From the NCBI GenBank assembly GCA_023390415.1, contig JAEWCW010000212.1:15104-79103 (forward strand): DNA of 64,000 nt, written 5' to 3'. Source of the DNA: Pseudomonadota bacterium (lineage in GTDB: Bacteria; Pseudomonadota; Alphaproteobacteria; Sphingomonadales; Sphingomonadaceae). The stretch's first letter is position 1; each line of letters begins with the position of its first letter. Shown here piece by piece: positions 48,322-56,609 of this stretch. Below the pieces are notes generated by a model. The model was given only the letters and a program-made list of their open reading frames with translations, was not told where the DNA came from and ran no database searches. The position numbers were made by a program, and so were the translations under genes.

Positions 48322-50130
48322 ATGAAAAGCGAGAACGGGGTGCGCGTGAGGCGGGAGATTTCGGGGGACCGGCTGGCCGAATTCGTGTGCCGCCACTGGC
48401 TTTGGACGTTGTTCGCCCTGTGGCTCGTCGCCGCCGCGCTGATGACCTTCGAATATTGGAACGCGATCCGCTGGTTCGCGCTCGGCGACACCGACGACAA
48501 TATGCGGATGATGCAGGTCCGCGGCCTGCTCGAGGGGCAGGGCTGGTACGATCTGCGCCAGCACCGGATGAACCCGCCGTTCGGCGCCGACATCCACTGG
48601 TCGCGCCTCGTCGACCTGCCGATCGCGGCGATCAAGCTGGCGCTCACGCCGCTCATGGGCGGCGCCGGGGCCGAGAAGGCGGCGGTGACGATCGCGCCGC
48701 TGCTTCCGCTCGGCGTGACCATGGTCGCGATCGCCGTCACCGTGAGGCGGCTGGTCTCGCCCTATGCCTTCGTCCTTGCCATGGCGCTGCTCGCCTGCGC
48801 CCATTCGACGCGCGGCATGTTCGTTCCGCTCAGGATCGACCATCATGGCTGGCAGCTGGCCATGGTCGCGCTCTGTCTCGCCGGAATCTCGGACCCGCGC
48901 CGCGCGCGCGGCGGTCTTGTCCTCGGCCTCGCCACGGTGGGTTCGCTGACCATCGGCATGGAGATGCTGCCCTATCTCGCCATTGCCGGCGCGGTGACCG
49001 TGCTGCGCTGGATCTGGGACGAGGGGGAGGCGCGGCGCCTCGCCACCTATGGCGTCAGCCTCGCGGGGGGCTGCGCCCTCTCGTGGCTGATCTTCACCTC
49101 CGAGGCGAACAGCCGGGCGGTCTGCGACGCACTGTCCCCGGTCTGGCTCTCCGCGATGCTGCTCGCCGGCGCGGTCTCCGTCGGCCTTTCCTTCGCGTCG
49201 CCGCGGCACCGCCTCGTCCGGCTCGGCCTCGCAGCCCTCGGCGGCGCGGCCATCGCCGGCGCCTTCGCCTATATGTGGCCGCATTGCCTCGGCCGGCTCG
49301 AGCAATCCTCGCCCGAGCTCGAGCAGCTCTGGCTCAACCGCGTCCGGGAGGCGATGCCGATCTGGCGCCACGGCTGGAAGACCGCGGCGATCACCGCCTC
49401 GCTGCCGGTGATCGGGCTCGTCGGCTATTTCGCGATGCTCTGGAACCGCCGCCGCGACCCGACCCAGCTCATCCCCTGGGCCGGCCTCACCATCGTGGCG
49501 TTGCTCGCGGCCTCGCTCCTGCTCTGGCAGACCCGCGCCGGCCCCGCCGCGCAGATGCTCTCCATCCCCGGAGTCACCGCCTTGGCCTGGCTGGTCCGGC
49601 CCTGGCTGATGCGCACCCATATCGCGGTCCGGCTGATCGGCCTCGCCGCCGGCTTCATCCTGATCTCGGGCCTCGGCACGCTCTGGACGACCCGCGCGGT
49701 CCCTGATCCCCAGCGCCCGGCCCGGCCGCAGGTCGATTCGGCGAACCGGCGCTGCCCGACCATGCCTGCGCTCCGCCCGGTCGCTCTGCAGCCGCGCGGG
49801 AACGTTCTGACCTTCGTCGATCTCGGCCCGCGGCTGATCACGGTTACGCATCACAATGCGGTGATCGGCCCCTATCACCGCAATGCCGAGCAGATCGTCG
49901 ACGTGATGAAGGCGTGGCGCGGCGATGCTGCCAATGCACGGCGGACGGTCGAAAAGTACCGGATCGACTATGTGCTGATCTGCCCGAACCTCTCGGAATC
50001 GACCATATACCGGGCCGAGGCGCCGAACGGCTTCTATGTCCAGCTGACTCGCGGGCAGGTGCCCGACTGGCTGGAGCGTGTGCCGCTGCCCTCCGACTCC
50101 CCCTATATGATGTGGCGGGTCAGGTCCTGA
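48322..50130 (+). CDS. Large polytopic GT-C/STT3-like membrane glycosyltransferase
   Basis: A 602-residue protein with about twelve helices and a periplasmic C-terminal domain of about 140 residues. The first loop contains ALGDTDDNMRMMQVRGLLEGQGW and NPPFGADIHWSRLVDLPI, which resembles the acidic first loop and the DxH region of STT3/PglB/AglB-type enzymes; GMFVPLRIDHHGWQ is a second conserved-looking loop. I would class it as GT-C with STT3-like N-terminus, substrate unknown. GAGGAGCGG precedes ATG 48322. It overlaps the marC gene end by 11 bases (convergent). Confidence 0.68.
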   Translation: MKSENGVRVRREISGDRLAEFVCRHWLWTLFALWLVAAALMTFEYWNAIRWFALGDTDDNMRMMQVRGLLEGQGWYDLRQHRMNPPFGADIHWSRLVDLPIAAIKLALTPLMGGAGAEKAAVTIAPLLPLGVTMVAIAVTVRRLVSPYAFVLAMALLACAHSTRGMFVPLRIDHHGWQLAMVALCLAGISDPRRARGGLVLGLATVGSLTIGMEMLPYLAIAGAVTVLRWIWDEGEARRLATYGVSLAGGCALSWLIFTSEANSRAVCDALSPVWLSAMLLAGAVSVGLSFASPRHRLVRLGLAALGGAAIAGAFAYMWPHCLGRLEQSSPELEQLWLNRVREAMPIWRHGWKTAAITASLPVIGLVGYFAMLWNRRRDPTQLIPWAGLTIVALLAASLLLWQTRAGPAAQMLSIPGVTALAWLVRPWLMRTHIAVRLIGLAAGFILISGLGTLWTTRAVPDPQRPARPQVDSANRRCPTMPALRPVALQPRGNVLTFVDLGPRLITVTHHNAVIGPYHRNAEQIVDVMKAWRGDAANARRTVEKYRIDYVLICPNLSESTIYRAEAPNGFYVQLTRGQVPDWLERVPLPSDSPYMMWRVRS

Positions 50131-50752
50131 GCATCGCCTCGATGCCGTCCATGACGAACTGGGCGGCAAGCGCGGCGAGGATCACGCCGAGTATTCGGGT
50201 GATCATCGCCTCGAGCCGTTCGCCGACGAAGCGCATGATCGGGCCGGCGGCGAGCAGGGCGATCAGGGTGAGGAGCAGGATCGCGCCCAGGGCGGCGAAG
50301 ACGGTCAGTGTCTCGGCGGGGCCGTTGGTGCGCGCGGTGAGAAGCATGATCGAGGCGATCGAGCCCGGGCCGGCGATCATCGGAATGCCCATCGGGAAGA
50401 CCGAGATATCCTCCATCTCCGGTCTCCCGTTCACCTCCTGGGCGCGCTCGGCGCGCCGCTCCTGACGCTTCTCGAACACCATTTCGAGCGCGATCAGGAA
50501 CAGCATGATTCCGCCGGCGATGCGGAAGGCGTGAAGGCTGATCCCGAGCGCGCCGAGCAATTTCTCGCCGAGCAGGCCGAAGAAGAGCAGGATCCCCGAT
50601 GCGATCGCGACCGAGCGGATGGCCATCGAGCGGCGGTGCGCGGCGGTCCCGCCCTGGGTGAGGCTTGCGAAGATCGGCGCGCAGCCCGGCGGATCGATGA
50701 TCACGAAGAAGGTGACGAGCGCCGAGACGAACAGGGTGGCGAGATCGTTCAC
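50120..50752 (-). CDS. marC: MarC family integral membrane protein
   Basis: A 210-residue protein with six hydrophobic helices. Family signature pieces are [20 protein letters not shown] at the N-terminus and [21 protein letters not shown] in the middle. MarC proteins are conserved in Gram-negative bacteria; a link to antibiotic resistance was not confirmed, and the transport substrate is unknown. It begins at GTG 50752, overlapping the stop of folD (GTGA), so it is the last gene of a yggT-folD-marC operon. Confidence 0.88.
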   Translation of the reverse strand: MNDLATLFVSALVTFFVIIDPPGCAPIFASLTQGGTAAHRRSMAIRSVAIASGILLFFGLLGEKLLGALGISLHAFRIAGGIMLFLIALEMVFEKRQERRAERAQEVNGRPEMEDISVFPMGIPMIAGPGSIASIMLLTARTNGPAETLTVFAALGAILLLTLIALLAAGPIMRFVGERLEAMITRILGVILAALAAQFVMDGIEAMLRT

Positions 50753-51621
50753 AGGCCCTCCGGCGCGGTGAGGCCGGCGCGCTGGTGGGCGGCGACGAGC
50801 GTGTTGCGGAGGAGGATGGCGATGGTCATCGGGCCGACCCCGCCCGGAACCGGGGTGATCGCGCCGGCGACCTGCGACGCGCTGTCATAATCGACGTCGC
50901 CGACCAGCCGCCCCTCGATCCGGTTGATGCCGACGTCGATCACGGTCGCGCCGGGCTTCAGCCACTCACCCTTCACCATTTCGGGCCGGCCGACCGCGGC
51001 GACGACGATGTCGGCGCGGCGCACGACCGCTTGCAGATCGCGGGTGCGGCTGTGGGCAATGGTGACCGTGGCATTCTCCTGGAGGAGGAGCTGCGCCATT
51101 GGCTTGCCGACGATGTTCGAGCGGCCGATCACAACCGCATCGAGCCCGGACAGATCGCCCAGCCGGTCCTTCAGCAGCATCAGGCAGCCGAGCGGCGTGC
51201 AGGGGACGAGCGCGGTTTCGCCGACCGCGAGGCGCCCGGCATTCACAGGGTGGAAGCCGTCCACATCCTTGGCCGGATCGATGGCGGCGATCACCGCCTT
51301 GTCGTCGATATGGCGCGGCAGCGGGAGCTGGACGAGGATTCCGTCGACGCGGTCATCCGCGTTGAGTTGATCGACGAGCGCGAGAAGGTCCGCCGCGCTG
51401 ACGCTCTCCGGGAGCCGATGCTCGGAGCTCTCCATCCCGGCCTCGAGCGTGGCCTTGCCCTTGGAGCGGACGTAGACGGCGCTCGCCGGATCCTCGCCGA
51501 CCAGCACGACCGCGAGGCCGGGCTTGCGTCCGGCCCGCGCCGCAAAGGCGCCGGCCGCGTCGGCGACGCGGGCGCGCAGGCCCGCGGCGAAGGCTTTGCC
51601 GTCGATCCGCTCTGCAGCCAT
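50749..51621 (-). CDS. folD: Bifunctional methylenetetrahydrofolate dehydrogenase/methenyltetrahydrofolate cyclohydrolase
   Basis: A 290-residue FolD. Conserved parts are [15 protein letters not shown] with the catalytic lysine, [59 protein letters not shown] for NADP, and [21 protein letters not shown] at the end. It interconverts 5,10-methylene-, 5,10-methenyl- and 10-formyl-tetrahydrofolate, supplying one-carbon units. ATG 51621 overlaps the stop of the YggT gene by one base (TGATG). Confidence 0.95.
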   Translation of the reverse strand: MAAERIDGKAFAAGLRARVADAAGAFAARAGRKPGLAVVLVGEDPASAVYVRSKGKATLEAGMESSEHRLPESVSAADLLALVDQLNADDRVDGILVQLPLPRHIDDKAVIAAIDPAKDVDGFHPVNAGRLAVGETALVPCTPLGCLMLLKDRLGDLSGLDAVVIGRSNIVGKPMAQLLLQENATVTIAHSRTRDLQAVVRRADIVVAAVGRPEMVKGEWLKPGATVIDVGINRIEGRLVGDVDYDSASQVAGAITPVPGGVGPMTIAILLRNTLVAAHQRAGLTAPEGL

Positions 51622-51923
51622 CAATAGCCCGCGAGAACCAGGTCGCGCGCGACGCCGCGGAGGAGCATTTCGAGCGCGATGATGATCAGCAGAACCACCA
51701 TCGGGCTGAAATCCAGCCCACCGAAATCGGGCAGGAGCCGACGGAACGGCCGGTAGAGCGGCGCCGTGATCCGATCGAGCGCATAATAGATGTTGCGGAC
51801 GAAATCGTTGTGCGTGTTGATCACGTTGAAGGCGACGAGGATGCTCAGCACCGCCTGGATGATGATGATCCACCACATGACGGTGAGGATCAGCAGCAGG
51901 ATCTGAATGAGGGAAATCAGCAT
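51621..51923 (-). CDS. YggT family membrane protein
   Basis: A 100-residue protein with two hydrophobic stretches at the start (residues 1-35) and one near the end, and the YggT signature [30 protein letters not shown] in the middle. YggT proteins are implicated in osmotic shock resistance, cell-division placement or secretion, depending on the organism. It is the first gene of the yggT-folD-marC operon. ATG 51923 begins the hydrophobic segment directly; the longer frame is not membrane-like. Confidence 0.88.
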   Translation of the reverse strand: MLISLIQILLLILTVMWWIIIIQAVLSILVAFNVINTHNDFVRNIYYALDRITAPLYRPFRRLLPDFGGLDFSPMVVLLIIIALEMLLRGVARDLVLAGY

Positions 51924-51979
51924 GAAGTGCTCCGCCCGCGGTTGAGCGCCATGTAGCGGCGCCCCTGCGTCAGGACAAC

Positions 51980-52927
51980 CTAAGGGGCGAAGCGTGGCGC
52001 CTCGGCCTCCGCGAGGATGAGGGCGAAATTGTCGCCGGCATCGGTCCATTCGCGGATCGGCGCCCAGCCGGCGGCGCGCAGCAGCAGGCTCGCATCGCGC
52101 GGGCCGTATTTGTGGCTGTTCTCGCTGTGGATGGTCTCGCCCGCCCGCATTTCGAAACTGCGGCCTGCCACTGCGAAGGCGAGGTCGCGGCGCGCGACGA
52201 GGTGCATCTCGATCCTGCTCTTCGCCTCGTTCCAGACCGCGCGGTGGGCGAAATCGTCGACGGGGATGTCGCCGCCGAGCTGGGCATTGATCCGGTGCAG
52301 CAGGTTGAGGTTGAACGCGGCGGTCACGCCAGCGGAATCGTCATAGGCGCGGAGCAGGGTTTCGATGTCCTTCACCCGGTCGATGCCGATGAGAAGATTT
52401 GCGCCGACGCCGAGAGCTGCCCGGAAGGCGCGCAGCAGATCGACCGCGGTGGCGGGGATCATGTTGCCGATCGTCGAACCGGGGAAGAAGCCGAGCCTCG
52501 GCAGCCCGTCGACCGCCGGCGGGAGCGGGATCTCCTTCATGAAATCCGCTTCGACCGGATGGACCGAAAGATCCGAATGTTCGCGTTGGACCTCCTGAGC
52601 AGCGCTGCGCAGGAACTCGCCGCTGATGTCGATCGGGACATAGGCTGCGGGCTTCACGGCCTCGATCAGGATCGGAGTCTTGACCGCCGAGCCGGCACCG
52701 AGCTCGACGATGGCGCTGCCCGGGCCGACGATAGCGCCGACCTCCGGGGCGTGACGGGCGAGCAGCTCGGTATCCAGCCGGGTCAGATAATATTCGGGAA
52801 GCCTGGTGATCTCCTCGAACAGCTCCGAGCCTCGCCGATCGTAGAGCCATCGTGCGGGGATGGCGCGGATCGGCGCTGCGAGGCCCGCGAGAACGTCGTC
52901 GCGGAAGGCGGGATCGGCGGTTGCCAT
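51980..52927 (-). CDS. egtD: L-histidine N-alpha-methyltransferase (ergothioneine biosynthesis)
   Basis: A 315-residue SAM-dependent methyltransferase. Recognised segments are PARWLYDRRGSELFEEITRLPEYYLTR, IVELGAGSAVKTPIL for SAM binding, RLGFFPGSTIGN, and ETIHSENSHKYG near the C-terminus. It converts histidine to hercynine (trimethyl-histidine). It starts one base after the stop of egtB, so the pair is one operon. Cytoplasmic. Confidence 0.93.
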   Translation of the reverse strand: MATADPAFRDDVLAGLAAPIRAIPARWLYDRRGSELFEEITRLPEYYLTRLDTELLARHAPEVGAIVGPGSAIVELGAGSAVKTPILIEAVKPAAYVPIDISGEFLRSAAQEVQREHSDLSVHPVEADFMKEIPLPPAVDGLPRLGFFPGSTIGNMIPATAVDLLRAFRAALGVGANLLIGIDRVKDIETLLRAYDDSAGVTAAFNLNLLHRINAQLGGDIPVDDFAHRAVWNEAKSRIEMHLVARRDLAFAVAGRSFEMRAGETIHSENSHKYGPRDASLLLRAAGWAPIREWTDAGDNFALILAEAEAPRFAP

Positions 52928-52928
52928 G

Positions 52929-54182
52929 TCAGCTCCGGGCGATCCGCAGCCCGGAGAACATCCAGCGCTGATGCGGGTAGAAGAAATTGCGGTAGCTGGC
53001 GCGCATATGGCCGCGCGGCGTGGCGCAGCAGCCGCCCCTCAGCACCATCTGCCCGCCCATGAACTTGCCATTATATTCGCCGACCGTGCCCGCCGCCGGC
53101 GCGAAACCCGGATAGGGAAGGAACGCGCTGGCGGTCCATTCCCAGACGTCGCCGAAGAATCCGGCGGCGGCCGGGGACGCGGGGTGCGGACGGGCTGGAC
53201 CGGCGGAGTCCAGCTGATTGCCGGCGAGCGGGTCGCCGGCCGCGGCGGCGGCCTCCCATTCGAACTCGGTGGGAAGCCGGGCGCCGGCCCAGCGCGCATA
53301 AGCGTCGGCCTCGTAATAGGAAATGTGGCAGACGGGCTCGGCGGGATCGATTTCGCCGACGCCGTCGAGGCCGAAGCGCTGCCACCCCGACTCGCCTTCC
53401 AGCCAGTAGAGCGGCGCCTCGACGCGCTCCGCCTGGACCCAGGCCCAGCCGTCCGACAGCCACAGGCGCGGATCGCGATAACCGCCGGCCTGGATGAAGC
53501 CGAGCCATTCGCCATTGGTGACATTGCGGTCGGCGAGCTGGTGCCGATTGAGGAACACACGGTGCCGCGGGCCTTCGCAATCGAAGGCGAAGTCGCTTCC
53601 GTCATGGCCGATCTGGACGATGCCCTCGCGCCCCTCGATCCAGCCCTGCGGTCGCGGCTCTGCGCGCGCCGTCGGCGGCGCCTCCCAGACCGCAGGCAGC
53701 AAAGGATTGGCGGCGAAAGCGGCGAGCATGTCCATCAGCATCAGCTCCTGGTGCTGCTGCTCGTGATTGAGGCCGAGCTCGACCAGCGCCAGCGCCTCGG
53801 GCTTGAGACCGGGAAGCGCCCGCTCCAGAGCCTCGTCGACATGCGCGCGATAGGCGCGGACCTCGTCGAGGCTCGGCCGGCTCAACATACCGCGCCGGCC
53901 GCGGGCGAGCCGCTCGCCTTCGCCCTCGTAATAGGAATTGAAGAGATAGGCCCAGCGCGGATCGTAGGCACGATAACCGGGAACGTGATCGCGAAGGACG
54001 AAGGTCTCGAAGAACCAGCTCGTATGGGCGAGGTGCCATTTGGCCGGCGAGGCGTCCGGCATCGGCTGAAGGGTGGCGTCGGCATCGGAGAGCGGCGCGG
54101 CGATGGCGAGGCTGAGCGCGCGCACCTCGCGGACCCGCTGAGCGGGATCGGCTCCGTCCCCGGCACGGATGGTGGTCGCCAT
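52929..54182 (-). CDS. egtB: Ergothioneine biosynthesis sulfoxide synthase EgtB
   Basis: A 417-residue non-haem iron enzyme. The N-terminal DinB-like domain has the iron ligands in KWHLAHTSWFFETFVL and LNHEQQHQELMLMDML (HxxxH), and the C-terminal formylglycine-generating-enzyme-like domain has LPTEFEWEAAA, GDVWEWTAS, and GGQMVLRGGCCATPRGHMRASYRNFF. It joins hercynine with a thiol donor (cysteine or gamma-glutamylcysteine). No egtA, egtC or egtE homologue is present in the window. ATG 54182 is preferred over 54194 by family length. Confidence 0.93.
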   Translation of the reverse strand: MATTIRAGDGADPAQRVREVRALSLAIAAPLSDADATLQPMPDASPAKWHLAHTSWFFETFVLRDHVPGYRAYDPRWAYLFNSYYEGEGERLARGRRGMLSRPSLDEVRAYRAHVDEALERALPGLKPEALALVELGLNHEQQHQELMLMDMLAAFAANPLLPAVWEAPPTARAEPRPQGWIEGREGIVQIGHDGSDFAFDCEGPRHRVFLNRHQLADRNVTNGEWLGFIQAGGYRDPRLWLSDGWAWVQAERVEAPLYWLEGESGWQRFGLDGVGEIDPAEPVCHISYYEADAYARWAGARLPTEFEWEAAAAAGDPLAGNQLDSAGPARPHPASPAAAGFFGDVWEWTASAFLPYPGFAPAAGTVGEYNGKFMGGQMVLRGGCCATPRGHMRASYRNFFYPHQRWMFSGLRIARS

Positions 54183-54207
54183 AGGCCTCCGCAACGGTCG
54201 ATCGGCG

Positions 54208-54780
54208 TTATTGGTCCCGCGTTGCCCCGGGCGTCCAGAGGATTTCGCCGCCGTCGGCCGTGGCAGCCGCGCGCGCCATCACGAAGAGATGGTCCGAAAG
54301 CCGATTGAGATAGGACAGGGCCAGCGGGTTGAGCGAAACCTCGCGTCCCGCCGCGACCGCCGAACGTTCGGCGCGGCGGACGATCGCGCGCGCGACGTGG
54401 AGCGCCGCAGCGCCGCGCCCGCCGCCCGGCAGGATGAAGTTTCGAAGCGGTTCCAGCGCCTCGTTCATCGAATCGATCTCGCGCTCCAGCCGCTCGATCT
54501 GCGCGGGCACGATCCGGAGCACCATTTCGGACGGCGCGAAATCCTCGCCGGGCGTGGCGAGATCGGCACCGAGATCGAACATCTCGTTCTGGATGCGCCG
54601 GAGCATTGCGGCATGATCGACCGAGACGTCGAGGATCGCCAGGCCGATCGCGCTGTTCGCCTCGTCGACGTCGCCGATCGCTGCAGCGCGCACATGGTCC
54701 TTGCCGATCCGCGAGCCGTCGGCGAGGCCGGTCTCTCCGGCGTCCCCGGTCCGCGTGTAGATGCGGTTGAGCCGCACCAT
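54208..54780 (-). CDS. Corrinoid adenosyltransferase (PduO type ATP:cob(I)alamin adenosyltransferase)
   Basis: A 190-residue helical protein with the PduO signature: LNRIYTRTGDAGETGLADGSRIGKDH at the start, GDVDEANSAIGLA, IQNEMFDLGADLA, FILPGGGRGAAALHVARAIVRRAER, and LNRLSDHLFVMAR. It forms adenosylcobalamin from cob(I)alamin and ATP. It works as a trimer in the cytoplasm. It starts four bases downstream of the HIG1-like gene and may be co-transcribed with it. Confidence 0.93.
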   Translation of the reverse strand: MVRLNRIYTRTGDAGETGLADGSRIGKDHVRAAAIGDVDEANSAIGLAILDVSVDHAAMLRRIQNEMFDLGADLATPGEDFAPSEMVLRIVPAQIERLEREIDSMNEALEPLRNFILPGGGRGAAALHVARAIVRRAERSAVAAGREVSLNPLALSYLNRLSDHLFVMARAAATADGGEILWTPGATRDQ

Positions 54781-54784
54781 GGGC

Positions 54785-54988
54785 TTAGTTGCCGCCGCGC
54801 ATCATCAGCAGGAGGAGGATGGCGAGAACGATCGCGACGCCCTGATAGAGGACGCGCTTGCGCATCAGCTCCTGGCTGCGCTGGCCGGTCAGGTCCTTGC
54901 CCTGAGCCATGCCGATCACGCCGCGGACGAGGGTGTAGAGGGTGAAGCCGACCGCGATGACGATCAGGATGAGGAGCAAGGTCTGCAT
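54785..54988 (-). CDS. Small HIG1-like twin-transmembrane protein
   Basis: A 67-residue protein with two hydrophobic helices (LLLILIVIAVGFTLYTLV and VLYQGVAIVLAILLLLMM) joined by a basic loop containing SQELMRKRVLYQG, which matches the HIG1 domain pattern of a conserved Arg/Lys-rich loop before the second helix. In alphaproteobacteria such proteins can associate with respiratory complexes. It sits directly upstream of the corrinoid adenosyltransferase gene. Confidence 0.8.
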   Translation of the reverse strand: MQTLLLILIVIAVGFTLYTLVRGVIGMAQGKDLTGQRSQELMRKRVLYQGVAIVLAILLLLMMRGGN

Positions 54989-54997
54989 CGCGCCTAT

Positions 54998-55864
54998 CTA
55001 AAGGCTCGCCGCGGAATATCCAGCCGGGAGGCGTCGTGCGCGCAATTGTTCGGTGAGCGCAGCCGGATCGGCCCCCGCGGCGCGGAGGGCGGCGAGGGTG
55101 GGCGCGCCGTCGCGCTTGGCGAGTCGCCGGCCGTTTGCGTCCAGCAGCAGATCGTGATGATGATAATGCGGCGTCGGCAGGCCGAGCAGCGCCTGGAGCA
55201 GCCGGTGGACGGCGGTCGCGGCGAAGAGGTCGCGGCCGCGGACGACGTCGGTCACCCCCTGGGCCGCATCGTCGACCGTGACGGCGAGGTGATAGGAGGT
55301 CGGTGCGTCCTTGCGGGCGAGGACGACGTCGCCAAACGCCCTTGGATCGGCCTGGACCTCGGTGTCGCCATCCTCCCAGTAGAGCGGCCCTACGCGCCCG
55401 GCGGCGCGCTCCACGTCGAGTCGCCAGGCATGCGCCTCCGCGGCCATCCGCCGTCCGCGCTCGGCCGGGGCGAGCGCGCGGCAGGTGCCTGGATAGAGCG
55501 GCCCGTCGGGGCCATGCGGCGCTGCCGCGCTTGCGGCGATCTCGGCGGCGATGGCCGAGCGGGTGCAAAAGCAGGGATAGACGAGCCCTTCCGCCTTCAG
55601 ACGATCGAGCGCGTCCGAATAGAGATGAAGCCGCTCGGACTGGTAGACGATCTCCCCATCCGGCTCGAGGCCGAGCCAGAGCAGGTCCTCGATGATGCCG
55701 TCGACATGCTCGGGCCGGGAGCGGCCGGGATCGATATCCTCGATCCGAAGCAGGAAGGCGCCGCCGCGCTCCCGCGCATAATCATGGGCGAGGATCGCGG
55801 AATAAGCGTGGCCGAGGTGAAGCCGGCCGGTCGGCGACGGGGCGAAGCGGCTGACGACATTCAT
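54998..55864 (-). CDS. gluQ: Glutamyl-Q tRNA(Asp) synthetase
   Basis: A 288-residue truncated glutamyl-tRNA synthetase-like enzyme. It has FAPSPTGRLHLGHAYSAI (HIGH motif), LRIEDIDPGRSRPEH, the zinc site CFC...YPGTC, WEDGDTEVQADPRAFGDVVLARKDAPTSYHLAVTVDD, and RLAKRDGAPTL in place of KMSKS. It lacks the anticodon-binding domain of true GluRS. It attaches glutamate to queuosine in tRNA-Asp. ATG 55864. Confidence 0.93.
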   Translation of the reverse strand: MNVVSRFAPSPTGRLHLGHAYSAILAHDYARERGGAFLLRIEDIDPGRSRPEHVDGIIEDLLWLGLEPDGEIVYQSERLHLYSDALDRLKAEGLVYPCFCTRSAIAAEIAASAAAPHGPDGPLYPGTCRALAPAERGRRMAAEAHAWRLDVERAAGRVGPLYWEDGDTEVQADPRAFGDVVLARKDAPTSYHLAVTVDDAAQGVTDVVRGRDLFAATAVHRLLQALLGLPTPHYHHHDLLLDANGRRLAKRDGAPTLAALRAAGADPAALTEQLRARRLPAGYSAASL

Positions 55865-55997
55865 GAATTTCGTCCTTGACCGCGACTCCGAGCTTGTGTT
55901 GTCATTATGGCGTCACGTGAGCAAGCCAGCGTGGCAGGACAGAGGACGGCCGGAGCGCCACCCCTCTCGTTCTGAGTGCGACAGGGTCGAGGGCGGC

Positions 55998-56021
55998 GTT
56001 TCGGAAGGTTTTCTCCGAAAC
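55998..56021 (+). promoter_or_regulatory. Perfect inverted repeat in the leader of the HNH gene
   Basis: GTTTCGGA, loop AGGTTTTC, TCCGAAAC, ending one base before the Shine-Dalgarno GGGAG (56022-56026) of the HNH protein. Could be an operator or an RNA hairpin that affects translation. Confidence 0.4.
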
Positions 56022-56035
56022 GGGAGCCGCGCGAC

Positions 56036-56602
56036 TTGTACCATCCCGATCTTCTCCGGCATCCCGACAGCTGCCCTGCGCTTGTGCTCAACGCGGACTA
56101 CACGCCCTTGAGCTATTATCCGCTCAGCCTGTGGCCCTGGCAGACAGCGGTCAAGGCGGTCTTCCTCGAGCGCGTCGACATCGTCGCCACCTACGAGCGG
56201 GAGGTGCACAGCCCGACTCGAGCGATGCATCTGCCGTCGGTGATCGCGCTCCGCCAATATGTGCGGCCGAGCGAATATCCGGCCTTCACCCGGTTCAACC
56301 TGTTCCTGCGCGACAAGTTCGCCTGCCAATATTGCGGCGACGCGCGCGAGCTGACCTTCGACCATGTCGTTCCGCGCGCCCAAGGCGGCCGGACGAGCTG
56401 GGAGAATGTCACCACCGCCTGCGCGCCCTGCAATCTGAGGAAAGGCGGGCGGACCCCCGCCCAGGCGCATATGCATCTCCACCGCCGCCCGCACCGGCCG
56501 ACCAACTGGCAGCTCCAGGAACATGGCCGGAGCTTCCCACCCAATTACCTCCACCAGACTTGGCGGGATTATCTCTACTGGGACGTCGAGCTGGAGGCCT
56601 AG
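56036..56602 (+). CDS. HNH endonuclease family protein
   Basis: A 188-residue HNH protein. The core is FACQYCGD near residue 95, LTFDHVVPRAQGGRTSWENV and ACAPCNLRKGGR, giving two CxxC zinc pairs and the D-H...N...N catalytic pattern. N-terminal PALVLNADYTPLSYYPLSLWPWQ and C-terminal DYLYWDVELEA are typical of a widespread bacterial HNH family of unknown biological role. I place the start at TTG 56036, with GGGAG nine bases upstream; GTG 55976 is in frame but has no ribosome site and would span an inverted repeat. Divergent from gluQ. Confidence 0.82.
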   Translation: MYHPDLLRHPDSCPALVLNADYTPLSYYPLSLWPWQTAVKAVFLERVDIVATYEREVHSPTRAMHLPSVIALRQYVRPSEYPAFTRFNLFLRDKFACQYCGDARELTFDHVVPRAQGGRTSWENVTTACAPCNLRKGGRTPAQAHMHLHRRPHRPTNWQLQEHGRSFPPNYLHQTWRDYLYWDVELEA

Positions 56603-56609
56603 CTGTGCG

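Noticed and set aside
47758..50169. Open frame of 803 codons on the minus strand opposite the STT3-like gene
   Set aside because: Same antisense pattern as above; the real minus-strand gene in part of this stretch is the GtrA gene in another frame.
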